Shown piece by piece: positions 8,521 to 17,273 of a DNA stretch of 64,000 bases. The stretch spans positions 155,218 to 219,217 of the forward strand of contig JADPRS010000001.1 in assembly GCA_015686845.1 (NCBI GenBank), in the 5' to 3' direction. Under the pieces are notes generated by a model that was not told the origin of the DNA, ran no database searches, and saw only the letters and a list, made by a program, of their open reading frames with translations. Position numbers and translations under genes: made by a program. How positions within the stretch are numbered: position 1 is the stretch's first letter; every line of letters begins with the position of its first letter. This DNA is from Lutibacter sp. B2. Lineage in GTDB: Bacteria; Bacillota; Clostridia; Peptostreptococcales; Thermotaleaceae.

Positions 8521-8859
8521 TCATCCCATATAAAGTCCATCATCGATTTCATAACATATAGCTTTAGAGTTTGTTTCTTTTTTTACCCACAGTGCTAAAT
8601 TGATCAATATATTTTTCATTCTTTCCATGTCGTTGAAATAACACATGATCAATTTGGTATCTGTTGTATTTATACTATTTTTTTCATCCTTCCAATATCC
8701 AATACCATCGATCATCGTAGCTCCGCCACTTAAATCAATGAGTGTTCTCAGTACATGATTTAATATTTCATCCATATCAGATTTAGGAATTTCTTTATTT
8801 TTTCCATCTCTTAATGGAATATAAATAATAAATTTATGTGTGAATTTTAATTTAATCAT
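8521..8859 (-). CDS. Small protein of unknown function
   Basis: A 112-residue soluble protein with no signal peptide or membrane segment. I do not recognise the family. Alternating beta-like and helical stretches (KFIIYIPL, TKLIMCYF, KNILINLALWVKK, KAICYEIDDGLYMG) and a central GGATMIDGIGYWKDE suggest a small alpha-beta fold of the ACT/ferredoxin-like kind, but this is only an impression. AGGGAG is 9 nt upstream of the ATG. It precedes the GlnK/GlnL-like pair in the same direction with a 105-nt gap, so it may share its regulation or sense a related signal. Confidence 0.7.
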   Translation of the reverse strand: MIKLKFTHKFIIYIPLRDGKNKEIPKSDMDEILNHVLRTLIDLSGGATMIDGIGYWKDEKNSINTTDTKLIMCYFNDMERMKNILINLALWVKKETNSKAICYEIDDGLYMG

Positions 8860-9079
8860 AATCTCATACTCCCTCTACTATCATTTATATAGATATTATG
8901 TACATATATAGTAAGAATATGTTTTTCAAAATTTAAATAAAGACTTTATTTATAAGTTCTATCAGTTTTGTAAAAGATAAACTTGATTCACCAAATAATA
9001 GATTGAATATTTACAAAACATTGAATCATGTGTTAAAATTATCATATACAAAAATTTCATGAAAATAGAGGTTTTGAAT

Positions 9080-9976
9080 ATGAATATTAATCTAATTGGC
9101 GTACCACTTTTTTATGGGGCAGATAAAAGAGGCAATGAATATGCTCCACAAAAACTAAGAGAAAAAAATATCATCAATCTTTTAACAAAACATGGTCATA
9201 CTGTATATGACTGTGGAAATGTCAACGTTCCACATATTAAAGAAGATAATAAATTTTCTCATCACCCTAAAATGAAATACTTAAAAACAATCGTAGAAGT
9301 AAATACTAATCTTGCTCACTTAGTCGCTTCCTCTTTACACTTTAATTGTTTTCCTCTGATTATTGGAGGGGATCATTCAGTAGGTCTTGGTAGTATATCG
9401 GGTGCCAGTAAAATATACAATAACCTAGCAGTTATATGGTTTGATGCCCATGGTGATTTAAATACCTATGATACTACTTTTTCAGGAAATGTTCATGGAA
9501 TGCCTTTATCTTCTGCTATGGGCTTAGGTCATGAGGATTTAGCGAATGTTTATTTTAAAGGAAAAAAAGTCAAACCAGAAAATATTTTTATAATAGGTGC
9601 TAGAGATTTAGATTCAGGTGAAAATATGATTATAGAAAATGAAAAAATCAATGTATATTCACCAGAATATATTCGTGAAAAAGGTATAGAAAATATTTCA
9701 AATGATATTATGCAAAAACTCCATAACCGTAATATAGAGGCAATTCACTTAAGCTTTGATTTAGATTTTTTAGATTCTACATTAGTAGCTGGTACTGGCA
9801 CACCTGTAAAGGACGGTATGAGTATTAGGGAAGCAAAAACATTTTTCAAAACATTAGCCCAAACAAAACTTATAAAATCTATGGATTTTGTTGAATTTAA
9901 TACTTTATTAGATGTAAATGATGCAACTGCTGATATTTCAATAGATTTACTTAATTATATTTTTAAATATCTATAA
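9080..9976 (+). CDS. rocF: Arginase / ureohydrolase family enzyme
   Basis: A Mn2+-dependent ureohydrolase that should split arginine to ornithine and urea in the cytoplasm. The metal ligands are all visible: GGDHSVG, the DAHGD motif in WFDAHGDLNT, and SFDLDFLDS near the C-terminus. GNVHGMPLS is the arginase-type substrate loop, which favours arginase over agmatinase. The last motif, EFNTLLD, replaces the usual E-x-N-P. I choose ATG 9080 (298 residues) because TAGAGG sits 8 nt upstream; ATG 9059 has no Shine-Dalgarno. It is divergent from the GlnK/GlnL cluster and could be one of its targets. Formiminoglutamase is a less likely alternative. Confidence 0.85.
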   Translation: MNINLIGVPLFYGADKRGNEYAPQKLREKNIINLLTKHGHTVYDCGNVNVPHIKEDNKFSHHPKMKYLKTIVEVNTNLAHLVASSLHFNCFPLIIGGDHSVGLGSISGASKIYNNLAVIWFDAHGDLNTYDTTFSGNVHGMPLSSAMGLGHEDLANVYFKGKKVKPENIFIIGARDLDSGENMIIENEKINVYSPEYIREKGIENISNDIMQKLHNRNIEAIHLSFDLDFLDSTLVAGTGTPVKDGMSIREAKTFFKTLAQTKLIKSMDFVEFNTLLDVNDATADISIDLLNYIFKYL

Positions 9977-9998
9977 AGGCAAGGGATTGATCCCTCGC
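9976..9998. terminator. Hairpin between arginase and amidohydrolase genes
   Basis: AAGGCAAGGGA and TCCCTCGCCTT pair with one mismatch around a TTGA loop, immediately after the arginase stop. It is GC-rich for this region and sits between converging genes, but there is no clear T-run. Confidence 0.6.
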
Positions 9999-10002
9999 CT
10001 TA

Positions 10003-11613
10003 TTAATTTCCACCAACGATTGTTTTTTCTACTCTTATATCTTTTATACAATCCTTATTAATTTTATATAAATCATCAGAGAGTACTACAAAATCTGCAT
10101 ACTTACCCACTTCTATACTTCCCTTTAACGCTTCTTCATGAGAAAGATAAGCAGCATTTATAGTAAACATATCAATAGCTTCTTTGATCTCTACCTTTTC
10201 CTCTGGCATCCATCCACTTTTTGGCATTCCCTTCAAGTCTTTTCTAACAACAGCTGTATAAATACCATAGAGAGGATTAAAGCTTTCGATGGGTGCATCA
10301 GAGCTTCCAACACATAGGATTCCTGTATCTATATATTTTTTCCAACAGTAGCTATACTTTAATCGTTCTTTTCCTATTCTATTTTGTGCAATATCCCAAT
10401 CTGTATTTAAAAATATAGGCTGAATGTTTGCTATTATATCTAACTTCTTAAACTTATCTAAAATTTCTTTTGTTCCAATCTGACAATGAATGATAGATGG
10501 TCTAAATCCCTTATTTCTATACATATCATAATGTCTTTCATAGGTTTCTAATATTATTCTCATCGCTCTATCTCCAATAGCGTGAATGGACATATCAAAA
10601 TCATTTGTAAAACTTTCATATACCAATTTGTCTAACTCATTTTCTGTCATAAGCATTAACCCTTTGTTCTCTTGATCATCCTCATATGGATGATCTAATG
10701 CTGCAGTTCTAGAACCAAGAGAACCATCAGAAATAATCTTAATAGGACCAATCCTCAAATTATTAATATTATACCCAGATTTCATACCCATTTTATTATA
10801 TGCATAAATATCCTCTACCCTTGCAACTCTAAGTTGAAGAACAACTCTAATTGGTAGCTTCTTATTCGTAGCTAAATCCTTAAATACATGCCACAAAACC
10901 TCTTTATCTTCAACAAATGGAAAATCGTCTGTATGGACGGTAGTAATACCTACCTTATCTAAATCCTGACACCCCTTGATAATTAGCTCTTTCATTTTAT
11001 CTTTTTCCTTAATTCCAGGCATTATTTCTGTAACTAAGTCCATGGCATTTTCTCTAAGTATCCCTGTAGGAACACCCTTTTCATCTTGATCTATTCTTCC
11101 ACCCTCAGGAGAAATTGTATTTTCATCAATCTTTGCAATTGCTAAAGCCTTACTATTTACCACACAGATATGGTAACAAGCTCTAATAAAGTGAATAGGA
11201 TGCACTGTTGAAATTTCATCTAATAAATATCTATCAGGAAATTTTTTATCATCAAATTTATCTTGATTCCATCCTGAACCAATTACCCAGTCTCCTGCTT
11301 TAATATTTTTCTCCTTTATAAAATTTCTTACTCTTGTTACTAATTGTTCTCTTGAGGTTACATCATCTAACATAACTTCATATAATTTTTTTTGACTATA
11401 CGCGATTAAATGCATATGGGCATCTGTAAATCCTGGATAAACTGCTTTTCCTTTTAAATCTACAATTTCATCTGCATCATTATAATACGGATCAATTTCC
11501 TTTGAATTACCGCATTTTATAATTTTTCCATCTTTCACTCCAACAAAATTAATTTCTTCATTTTCATGAAAGAAACTACCGTTTACAAATAGTTTATCAA
11601 ATCTTTTTTTCAC
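10003..11613 (-). CDS. Amidohydrolase of the YtcJ family
   Basis: A 536-residue cytoplasmic metal-dependent hydrolase of amidohydrolase family 3. The N-terminal beta sandwich leads into PGFTDAHMHL near residue 64, with the HxH metal ligands. Further conserved stations are SDGSLGSRTAAL, SIHAIGDRAM, SIIHCQIG and GSSDAPIESF with the catalytic Asp. The C-terminus closes with GKYADFVVLSDD. YtcJ-like enzymes hydrolyse N-acyl or amide bonds, but the substrate cannot be predicted. The GTG start lies behind an AAGGGGGG Shine-Dalgarno. It is monocistronic and convergent with arginase; a nitrogen-salvage link is only inference. Confidence 0.85.
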   Translation of the reverse strand: MKKRFDKLFVNGSFFHENEEINFVGVKDGKIIKCGNSKEIDPYYNDADEIVDLKGKAVYPGFTDAHMHLIAYSQKKLYEVMLDDVTSREQLVTRVRNFIKEKNIKAGDWVIGSGWNQDKFDDKKFPDRYLLDEISTVHPIHFIRACYHICVVNSKALAIAKIDENTISPEGGRIDQDEKGVPTGILRENAMDLVTEIMPGIKEKDKMKELIIKGCQDLDKVGITTVHTDDFPFVEDKEVLWHVFKDLATNKKLPIRVVLQLRVARVEDIYAYNKMGMKSGYNINNLRIGPIKIISDGSLGSRTAALDHPYEDDQENKGLMLMTENELDKLVYESFTNDFDMSIHAIGDRAMRIILETYERHYDMYRNKGFRPSIIHCQIGTKEILDKFKKLDIIANIQPIFLNTDWDIAQNRIGKERLKYSYCWKKYIDTGILCVGSSDAPIESFNPLYGIYTAVVRKDLKGMPKSGWMPEEKVEIKEAIDMFTINAAYLSHEEALKGSIEVGKYADFVVLSDDLYKINKDCIKDIRVEKTIVGGN

Positions 11614-11703
11614 TCCGTTCCCCCCTTTTCAACCACTATTTCTATCTCCTATAGATATTCTATATTTTCATATTGTTACCTCTTATTTTTTATGCTTTTA
11701 AGC

Positions 11704-11746
11704 ACAAAAAGAAGCTCATAGTTTTTTAAAAAAATCCTATGAGCTT
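11704..11746 (-). terminator. Terminator of the GGDEF-EAL gene
   Basis: AAGCTCATAG (11712-11721) pairs with CTATGAGCTT (11737-11746), whose sequence includes the gene's last codons and TAG stop. A short T-rich stretch follows on the minus strand. Confidence 0.75.
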
Positions 11747-13323
11747 ACACTTTTATTATTTTTTATTATTATTTCAAATTCCTCTCTTGCTACAGGGGGG
11801 CTAAAAAGATAACCTTGCATCTTATCACATTTTTTTTCCTTTAAAAATTCTAACTGTTCAATTGTTTCCACACCTTCTGCCGTAACTTTAAGATTCAAAT
11901 TATGTGCAAGGGATATAATAACATTTACAATATTCTCATTGTTTTTATTTAAAAGACAATCTTGAATAAATGATTTATCAATTTTAAGTTCATCTAGCGT
12001 CATATTTTTCAAATAATTCAAACTAGAATAGCCAGTTCCAAAATCATCCATAGCTATATATATTCCAAGTTTCTTTAACTCATTTAGAATCTTTAAAGTA
12101 TAATCCATATCAATTACAGCTGTACTCTCCGTAATTTCTAATTCTAAGTACTTAGGATCAAGCTTTATTTCATCTAATATATTTACAATCCTTTCAACTA
12201 TATTTTTCTGTCTAAATTGACATGCCGAAAGGTTTACGGAAACTCTAATGGGTTCATATCCATCTTCTTGCCACTGTTTATTTTGAATACATGCAGTTTT
12301 TAATACCCACTCCCCTATAGGTATAATGAGTCCTGTTTCTTCTGCTATGGGTATAAACTTTACGGGAGATATCATGCCCAATTGTGGATGTTTCCAACGT
12401 ATTAAGGCTTCCATGCCCATAACCTCATCTTTATTTATATCTACTTTTGGTTGGTAATAAACGACAAATTCTTCTCTTTCAATTGCATATCTCAAATCTG
12501 TTGCAATTTTTAAATTCTCTAAGGAGTTTCTATTTAATTCTTTCGTATAAAACGCATAATTATTTCTACCTATATCTTTTACTCGATACATAGCCATATC
12601 TGCACATTTTATCAACGTTTCTAAATCATCTCCATCATATGGATAAATACTCACCCCGATGCTAGCAGTTATGTACAATTCATATCCTTCAAGTATAAAT
12701 GACTTTTTAAAAGAGTTTATTATTTTCTTTGCAAATTCTTCCACATACTTTTCATCCTCTATTTGCGTTAACAGTATACCAAACTCATCGCCACCGATAC
12801 GACCAAATATATGCTTTTCTTCCATCATATCACTTATTCTCTTCGTAATTAATTTTATAACTTCATCACCCATTACATGTCCTAAAGTCTCATTGATTGC
12901 TTTAAATCTATCTATATCAAAGACTAGGATGGCAAGTTTTCTGTCATCTTTAGTATCTTTAAGTGCATTCGAAACATAGTTTGAAAACAACCCTCTATTT
13001 GGAAGACCCGTAATTGTATCATAATCCGAAAAATAGTTGGACTTATCTTCTACTAATTTACGTTGCCTATACAGTTGTCTTTTATACGTATCTATTTTTG
13101 ATAAATCACTTTTAATGATTATATATATCATACAAGCTGTTACAATTACATAAATCCATCCCTTAAATAATTGAATTCTATTTTGTAGCACTATATCTTT
13201 TACTAATCTATTTAATAATTCATCTGAAAATAATATCCACAAGCATCCTACAAATCCATAAATCAAAGAAATTTTTATAGGCAATAAATTTTTTCTTGAC
13301 AATTTAACATCTTCTAGTTCCAT
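11737..13323 (-). CDS. Membrane-bound GGDEF-EAL c-di-GMP enzyme
   Basis: A 528-residue protein with two N-terminal membrane segments (about residues 17-33 and 55-69) joined by a short extracytoplasmic loop, then GGDEF (about 95-255) and EAL (about 265-520) domains. The cyclase motif GRIGGDEFGIL is intact, but no RxxD inhibitory site precedes it. The phosphodiesterase residues look complete: MEALIRW, SVNLSACQF, LEITES, MDDFGTGYSSL, LKIDKSFI, AEGVET and QGYLFSPP. Both activities are therefore possible, and which dominates cannot be told. ATG follows GGGGG by 7 nt. It is a single gene with its own promoter and terminator, divergent from a cell wall hydrolase. Confidence 0.92.
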   Translation of the reverse strand: MELEDVKLSRKNLLPIKISLIYGFVGCLWILFSDELLNRLVKDIVLQNRIQLFKGWIYVIVTACMIYIIIKSDLSKIDTYKRQLYRQRKLVEDKSNYFSDYDTITGLPNRGLFSNYVSNALKDTKDDRKLAILVFDIDRFKAINETLGHVMGDEVIKLITKRISDMMEEKHIFGRIGGDEFGILLTQIEDEKYVEEFAKKIINSFKKSFILEGYELYITASIGVSIYPYDGDDLETLIKCADMAMYRVKDIGRNNYAFYTKELNRNSLENLKIATDLRYAIEREEFVVYYQPKVDINKDEVMGMEALIRWKHPQLGMISPVKFIPIAEETGLIIPIGEWVLKTACIQNKQWQEDGYEPIRVSVNLSACQFRQKNIVERIVNILDEIKLDPKYLELEITESTAVIDMDYTLKILNELKKLGIYIAMDDFGTGYSSLNYLKNMTLDELKIDKSFIQDCLLNKNNENIVNVIISLAHNLNLKVTAEGVETIEQLEFLKEKKCDKMQGYLFSPPVAREEFEIIIKNNKSVSS

Positions 13324-13381
13324 TAAGAGACCCCCTATAGCGCAAGCAAAATATATGTCGTTTTTTATCTACTTACGAAAC

Positions 13382-13409
13382 ATTATATCAAATATATTGA
13401 TGTTTTCAC
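13382..13409 (-). promoter_or_regulatory. Probable promoter of the GGDEF-EAL gene
   Basis: On the minus strand GTGAAA, a 16-bp spacer and a perfect TATAAT, about 55 nt upstream of the start codon. Confidence 0.5.
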
Positions 13410-13497
13410 ACCTATAAAAATAAACTATTTATAAAATATTAAAATACCTCTTGAATAAAATGTGTAAATTTAAGGAAAATACACTATTATTTTTACA

Positions 13498-13526
13498 TTG
13501 TATATAAAAAATAGCGATGATATAAT
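13498..13526 (+). promoter_or_regulatory. Sigma-A-type promoter of the LysM/SleB-type hydrolase
   Basis: TTGTAT at 13498-13503, a 17-bp spacer and TATAAT at 13521-13526, about 30 nt before the ATG. The vegetative-type boxes argue against purely sporulation-sigma control. Confidence 0.65.
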
Positions 13527-13556
13527 TTAGTTAGTTATTTAAGGGGGAAATAAAAA

Positions 13557-14504
13557 ATGAAAAAATTTTTATCGACCATACTTTGCATTGGAATACTCTT
13601 TGGAAGTGCTCCTACTTATGCAGACTCATATGTTATGCATACAATTCAATCAGAAGATACATACTGGACAATCTCACAAAAGTATAATAAAGATTTACAA
13701 ACCCTTCAATCAATGAATAACTCCTCAGAACAAGAACTATACGAAGGAAATATAATAAAAATCCAACCTGTTAAAGCCGGGAAAACCATTTCTATACAAG
13801 TTGATGGAAAAGAAGTCTTGCCAGATCAAAACCCGTATTTAGAAAACGCTCGTACATTTGTGCCTATCCGTTCAATAGCCGAAGCGCTCAATATAAAAGA
13901 AATCAACTGGGATGATTCTACTCAAACAGCCATATTAGAAAATAATGGACAATCTATACGCTTACCCCTTGGTTCAAAAACCGCAACCATAAATGAAAAA
14001 AAGGTAGAACTTGATGCCCCTATTACTGTTTATAATGGACGAACATTCATACCTGTCCGTTTCGTTGCAGAAGCTTTTAATTGTAATGTTAACTGGGATG
14101 ATGAGCAACTACTAGTTGATATAAAAACTAAAAATAACTATACGGAAGATATATATTGGCTATCTAAAATTGTAGAAGCGGAAGCACAGGGTGAACCTTA
14201 TGAAGGAAAATTAGCCGTTGCTAATGTAATCATAAATCGAAAAAACAACGCTACATTCCCTAATACCATTAAGGATGTTATTTTCGATCGAGCATACGGA
14301 TTTCAATTTACACCAGTACTTAATGGGGCCATCTATAACACGGCTTCTGAAGAAAGTATCCAAGTAGCCAAACAAGCACTAGACGGATATAATAACGTAG
14401 GTGATTGCCTATATTTCTTAAACCCTCGTATTTCACAAAGTTTTTGGATTGTAAACAATAGAACAATTTATAAATCTATCAATCAACACGATTTCTACTT
14501 ATAA
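13557..14504 (+). CDS. Secreted cell wall hydrolase: LysM, copper-amine-oxidase-like stalk domain, SleB-type catalytic domain
   Basis: A 315-residue exported protein. Residues 1-22 form a Sec signal peptide ending TYADS. A LysM peptidoglycan-binding module follows (about 26-75: HTIQSEDTYWTISQKYN to GNIIKIQP). Then comes a copper-amine-oxidase-like N-terminal domain, common in clostridial surface proteins, with the paired motifs RTFVPIRSIAEAL and RTFIPVRFVAEAF. The C-terminal Hydrolase_2 domain (about 200-315) begins LSKIVEAEAQGEPYEGKLAVA, with the catalytic Glu region of SleB/CwlJ lytic enzymes. It should cut peptidoglycan outside the cell. Shine-Dalgarno AAGGGGG is clear. The vegetative-type promoter suggests growth-related wall turnover rather than only germination. 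Confidence 0.9.
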   Translation: MKKFLSTILCIGILFGSAPTYADSYVMHTIQSEDTYWTISQKYNKDLQTLQSMNNSSEQELYEGNIIKIQPVKAGKTISIQVDGKEVLPDQNPYLENARTFVPIRSIAEALNIKEINWDDSTQTAILENNGQSIRLPLGSKTATINEKKVELDAPITVYNGRTFIPVRFVAEAFNCNVNWDDEQLLVDIKTKNNYTEDIYWLSKIVEAEAQGEPYEGKLAVANVIINRKNNATFPNTIKDVIFDRAYGFQFTPVLNGAIYNTASEESIQVAKQALDGYNNVGDCLYFLNPRISQSFWIVNNRTIYKSINQHDFYL

Positions 14505-14539
14505 AAAAATACCGATTCTTTTGAATCGGTATTTTTTTA
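14504..14539. terminator. Bidirectional terminator
   Basis: AAAAAAATACCGATTC and GAATCGGTATTTTTTT form a perfect 16-bp stem with a TTTT loop between converging genes. Confidence 0.92.
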
Positions 14540-14548
14540 TACTATTTT

Positions 14549-15043
14549 TCATCTTAAAACTTTTACTAAAAATACACCAATCATAGTAATACCAATAGTT
14601 ACATTGATTACAACACCAAGCATATATCCCAGCATAGTTCCAAAGCCAGATTTCATTGATAATTTTAACTCTTTTCCATAACATAATTCTCCAATACATG
14701 TACCTAAAAACTGTCCTATTAATAACCCTGGTATGCTAAACAGCAATACCCCCGCTATACCCCCTAAAAATCCTCCAATAATACCTGCTTTGGTAGCACC
14801 AAATTTTTTTGCACCTAATAAACTTGCAACATAATCAAATACAAATGCCAAAATCGTAATAACTGCAAAAAATACGATCCATGTCACACTAATTTTCTCA
14901 AACTTTGTAAACATGCCATAACCAAGGCTTGATAAAAAAATCAATCCATTTCCAGGTAATCCCGGTACAAAAATACCTATTAATCCAATGACCATTAGAA
15001 TCATTACGACAAATAACACAAAAACACGCCCTTTTACAATCAT
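14549..15043 (-). CDS. DUF456 family membrane protein
   Basis: A 164-residue, very hydrophobic protein with four or five membrane segments. The N-terminal segment ends in GIFVPGLPGNGLIF, and the middle holds glycine-rich helices (GATKAGIIGGFLGGIAG and GQFLGTCIGEL), which is the pattern of the DUF456 family. The function of the family is unknown; the glycine-zipper-like helices suggest tight packing in the membrane. It has its own weak Shine-Dalgarno (GTAGGATG) and is divergent from another small membrane protein. Confidence 0.8.
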   Translation of the reverse strand: MIVKGRVFVLFVVMILMVIGLIGIFVPGLPGNGLIFLSSLGYGMFTKFEKISVTWIVFFAVITILAFVFDYVASLLGAKKFGATKAGIIGGFLGGIAGVLLFSIPGLLIGQFLGTCIGELCYGKELKLSMKSGFGTMLGYMLGVVINVTIGITMIGVFLVKVLR

Positions 15044-15183
15044 ATATTACATCCTACACCAATCTGACAGGATAAAATTCTGGATAAACATTAGAATTTA
15101 TAGATCTATTTCTAATTCTTTCATATGTGGAATATGTATAAGTAAAGAAAAATTATACAATCCTACATTAAAGGAGAATTATT

Positions 15184-15525
15184 ATGAGACATATATTAAT
15201 ACACAAAAAAATTTCTACAAGTATTATGCTACCTTTATTATTTATTCTAATGATTATAGATTACCCTTTAACTTACTATGGAATGTATGTACTTAGAACG
15301 ATTGAAGAAGCAAATCCCCTTATGCTAAAATTTATGGAAATGCCTTTTTATAAGGGTTTTCTAATAAGAGTACTCTATAGTTTGTTCTTTATTTCTCTAT
15401 TAAAATATGTAGAACAATATAAATATCCTGTTGTATATAGAAAAATTTTATTTGTACCTTTATCTATCCAGATTATTCCTTATACAGCCCATGCTATGTG
15501 GATTTTTAACTATATGGTATCCTAG
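15184..15525 (+). CDS. Small membrane protein, DUF5658-like
   Basis: A 113-residue protein with three predicted membrane segments. The pattern DYPLTYYGM followed by EEANPLMLKFMEM resembles the DUF5658 family, where an Asp in the first helix and an EANPLM loop are conserved. No function is known. AAGGAG is 8 nt upstream of the ATG. It is followed by a convergent RNA helicase gene only 20 nt away with no obvious terminator of its own. Confidence 0.65.
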   Translation: MRHILIHKKISTSIMLPLLFILMIIDYPLTYYGMYVLRTIEEANPLMLKFMEMPFYKGFLIRVLYSLFFISLLKYVEQYKYPVVYRKILFVPLSIQIIPYTAHAMWIFNYMVS

Positions 15526-15545
15526 TGTTTTCAACCTATACATTT

Positions 15546-16985
15546 TTAAAAACTACGAAATCTTACTTTCTTAACAGTAAATATCCTACCCTTAATTTTG
15601 GTACTCTGAAGTTCTTCATATACAAAATCACCTTTTTTACCAAAGATCTCTACATATGAACAAGTATCCTGTACATCAATGATACCGATATCCTTTGGAA
15701 TAATTCCTTCCATATTACTAATTGCTCCAAGGATATCTCCTGGTCTCATTTTTTTCCTTTTTCCTGCATTTATACGTATTTTAGTAATTTCTCTATTGAT
15801 CTTATCGCTTCTATCTCCTTTTGCTTTATGTGTAATCTGTTTTTCAAAAATCCTTTCGCCTTCTTGAATTGCTTCTTTTTCTCTTTTAGGTATTTCATGC
15901 TTTATATATTCCTCAATGTCATTTAGCATCTCCACATCACCCTGAGACACAAAAGTAATAGCGATCCCTCCATTACCCGCTCTTCCAGTTCTTCCAATTC
16001 TATGAACATAGCTTTCTTTTTCTACTGGAATATCATAATTTATAACATGGGTAACATCATCTATGTGTATTCCTCTAGCAGCCACATCCGTTGCCACTAA
16101 AAAATCAAATTGTCCTCGCTTAAATCTTTGCATTGTATTTAATCGTTCTCCTTGTTCCATCCCTCCATGCAATCCTCTACATGAATATTTTTCATTTTTC
16201 ATCTGTCTTATAATATTTTCAACCTTTTCTCTTGTATTACAAAATATAATGCAACGAGATGGTCTCTCTGTATAGATTATTTTATTTATAAGATTAAATT
16301 TTCTATGCTCCTCCACTTCATAATAAGCTTGTTCAATTTTTTCTGTAGTAGAATCCTTTGAATCAACTTCAATTCGCTTAGGATCAATCATATATTGATT
16401 ACATATTTCTTCGATTTTTTCAGGCATTGTTGCAGAAAATAACATAGTTGCCCTATTCAGAGGTAAGGTTTTTATAATTGCTTCTACTTGATCTATAAAA
16501 CCCATATTAAGCATTTCATCAGCTTCATCTATAATAAGATACTTTATTTCTTCTAAATTAACATTTTTTCTTTCCATATGATCTAAAATCCTACCTGGGG
16601 TAGCCACGATCACATGTACGCGCTGTCTTAGTTCTCTTTTTTGCATTTCTATAGGTTGTTTACCAAAAATTGCAGCACATCTTATTTTTTTAAATCTCCC
16701 TATATAAGCAATATCTTCTTTTACTTGTACTGCTAATTCTCTAGTTGGCGTAAGCACTAGTACCTGTGAATTTCTTTGTTCTAATTCTATTTTTTCACAA
16801 ATAGGAATAGCAAAAGATGCAGTTTTTCCACTACCTGTTTTCGATTTGACGATTATATCTCTATTTTCAAGAACAAAAGGTATAACTTGTTGTTGAACCG
16901 CTGTTGGCATTTCATATTCTAATTTTTCTAGTGCTTTTAATATTTCTTTATCCAAACCAAAATCTCTAAAATTCATTTTATGCAT
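15546..16985 (-). CDS. dbpA: DEAD-box RNA helicase, DbpA/YxiN type
   Basis: A 479-residue ATP-dependent RNA helicase. Motifs in order are the Q motif PTAVQQQ, SKTGSGKT, PTRELAVQV, TPGRILDH, DEADEML, SATMP, and later VATDVAARGIH and HRIGRTGRAG. The last 75 residues form a DbpA-type RNA-recognition domain (RPGDILGAISN, then VKKVRFRSF). In Bacillus and E. coli that domain targets the helicase to hairpin 92 of 23S rRNA during large-subunit assembly. GAGGG is 9 nt upstream of the ATG. It is the last gene of a same-direction run that starts with rlmD, another 23S rRNA enzyme. Confidence 0.93.
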   Translation of the reverse strand: MHKMNFRDFGLDKEILKALEKLEYEMPTAVQQQVIPFVLENRDIIVKSKTGSGKTASFAIPICEKIELEQRNSQVLVLTPTRELAVQVKEDIAYIGRFKKIRCAAIFGKQPIEMQKRELRQRVHVIVATPGRILDHMERKNVNLEEIKYLIIDEADEMLNMGFIDQVEAIIKTLPLNRATMLFSATMPEKIEEICNQYMIDPKRIEVDSKDSTTEKIEQAYYEVEEHRKFNLINKIIYTERPSRCIIFCNTREKVENIIRQMKNEKYSCRGLHGGMEQGERLNTMQRFKRGQFDFLVATDVAARGIHIDDVTHVINYDIPVEKESYVHRIGRTGRAGNGGIAITFVSQGDVEMLNDIEEYIKHEIPKREKEAIQEGERIFEKQITHKAKGDRSDKINREITKIRINAGKRKKMRPGDILGAISNMEGIIPKDIGIIDVQDTCSYVEIFGKKGDFVYEELQSTKIKGRIFTVKKVRFRSF

Positions 16986-17027
16986 TCTATTTTTCCCTCA
17001 CATTTCATTCTTTAGCCGCTCTTTATA

Positions 17028-17249
17028 TTATAAACTCATTTCGTTTAATACATCCCTTAACTTTTTAAGTTCTTCTTTTGATAACGTTATTCCTTTTCCC
17101 ATCTTTTCGTGTTCAGGTGACCAGTCTCTCAAATCATATTTTGGTTCTCTATCATTCCAGCTAATAAGATTTAATTCTTTATTCCAACCTTTCGCTGATT
17201 CAGATATTACTGCAATCTCTTCTGTTATGTCATACTTAAATCCTGCCAT
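17028..17249 (-). CDS. YdbC-like PC4/p15 family single-stranded nucleic-acid-binding protein
   Basis: A 73-residue protein of the PC4-like YdbC family. The conserved core is EEIAVISESAKGWNKELNL, then YDLRDWSPEHEKMGKGITLS, closely matching the Bacillus and Lactococcus YdbC proteins that bind single-stranded DNA as dimers. I prefer ATG 17249 because AAAGG lies 9 nt upstream and the family begins at this Met; ATG 17258 abuts the Shine-Dalgarno. It sits between the pentapeptide-repeat gene and dbpA in the same direction with short gaps, consistent with cotranscription. Confidence 0.88.
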   Translation of the reverse strand: MAGFKYDITEEIAVISESAKGWNKELNLISWNDREPKYDLRDWSPEHEKMGKGITLSKEELKKLRDVLNEMSL

Positions 17250-17273
17250 ATCACTCATCCTTTCTCACTTATA

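Noticed and set aside
13324..13556. A c-di-GMP riboswitch between the GGDEF-EAL gene and the cell wall hydrolase.
   Set aside because: Neither the GEMM-I core nor a GEMM-II-like pseudoknot could be found on either strand; only promoters are visible.
14499..14699. A 66-codon minus-strand frame overlapping the DUF456 gene.
   Set aside because: It overlaps both the bidirectional terminator and a better supported gene in another frame, and its Trp/Tyr/Cys-rich translation is implausible.
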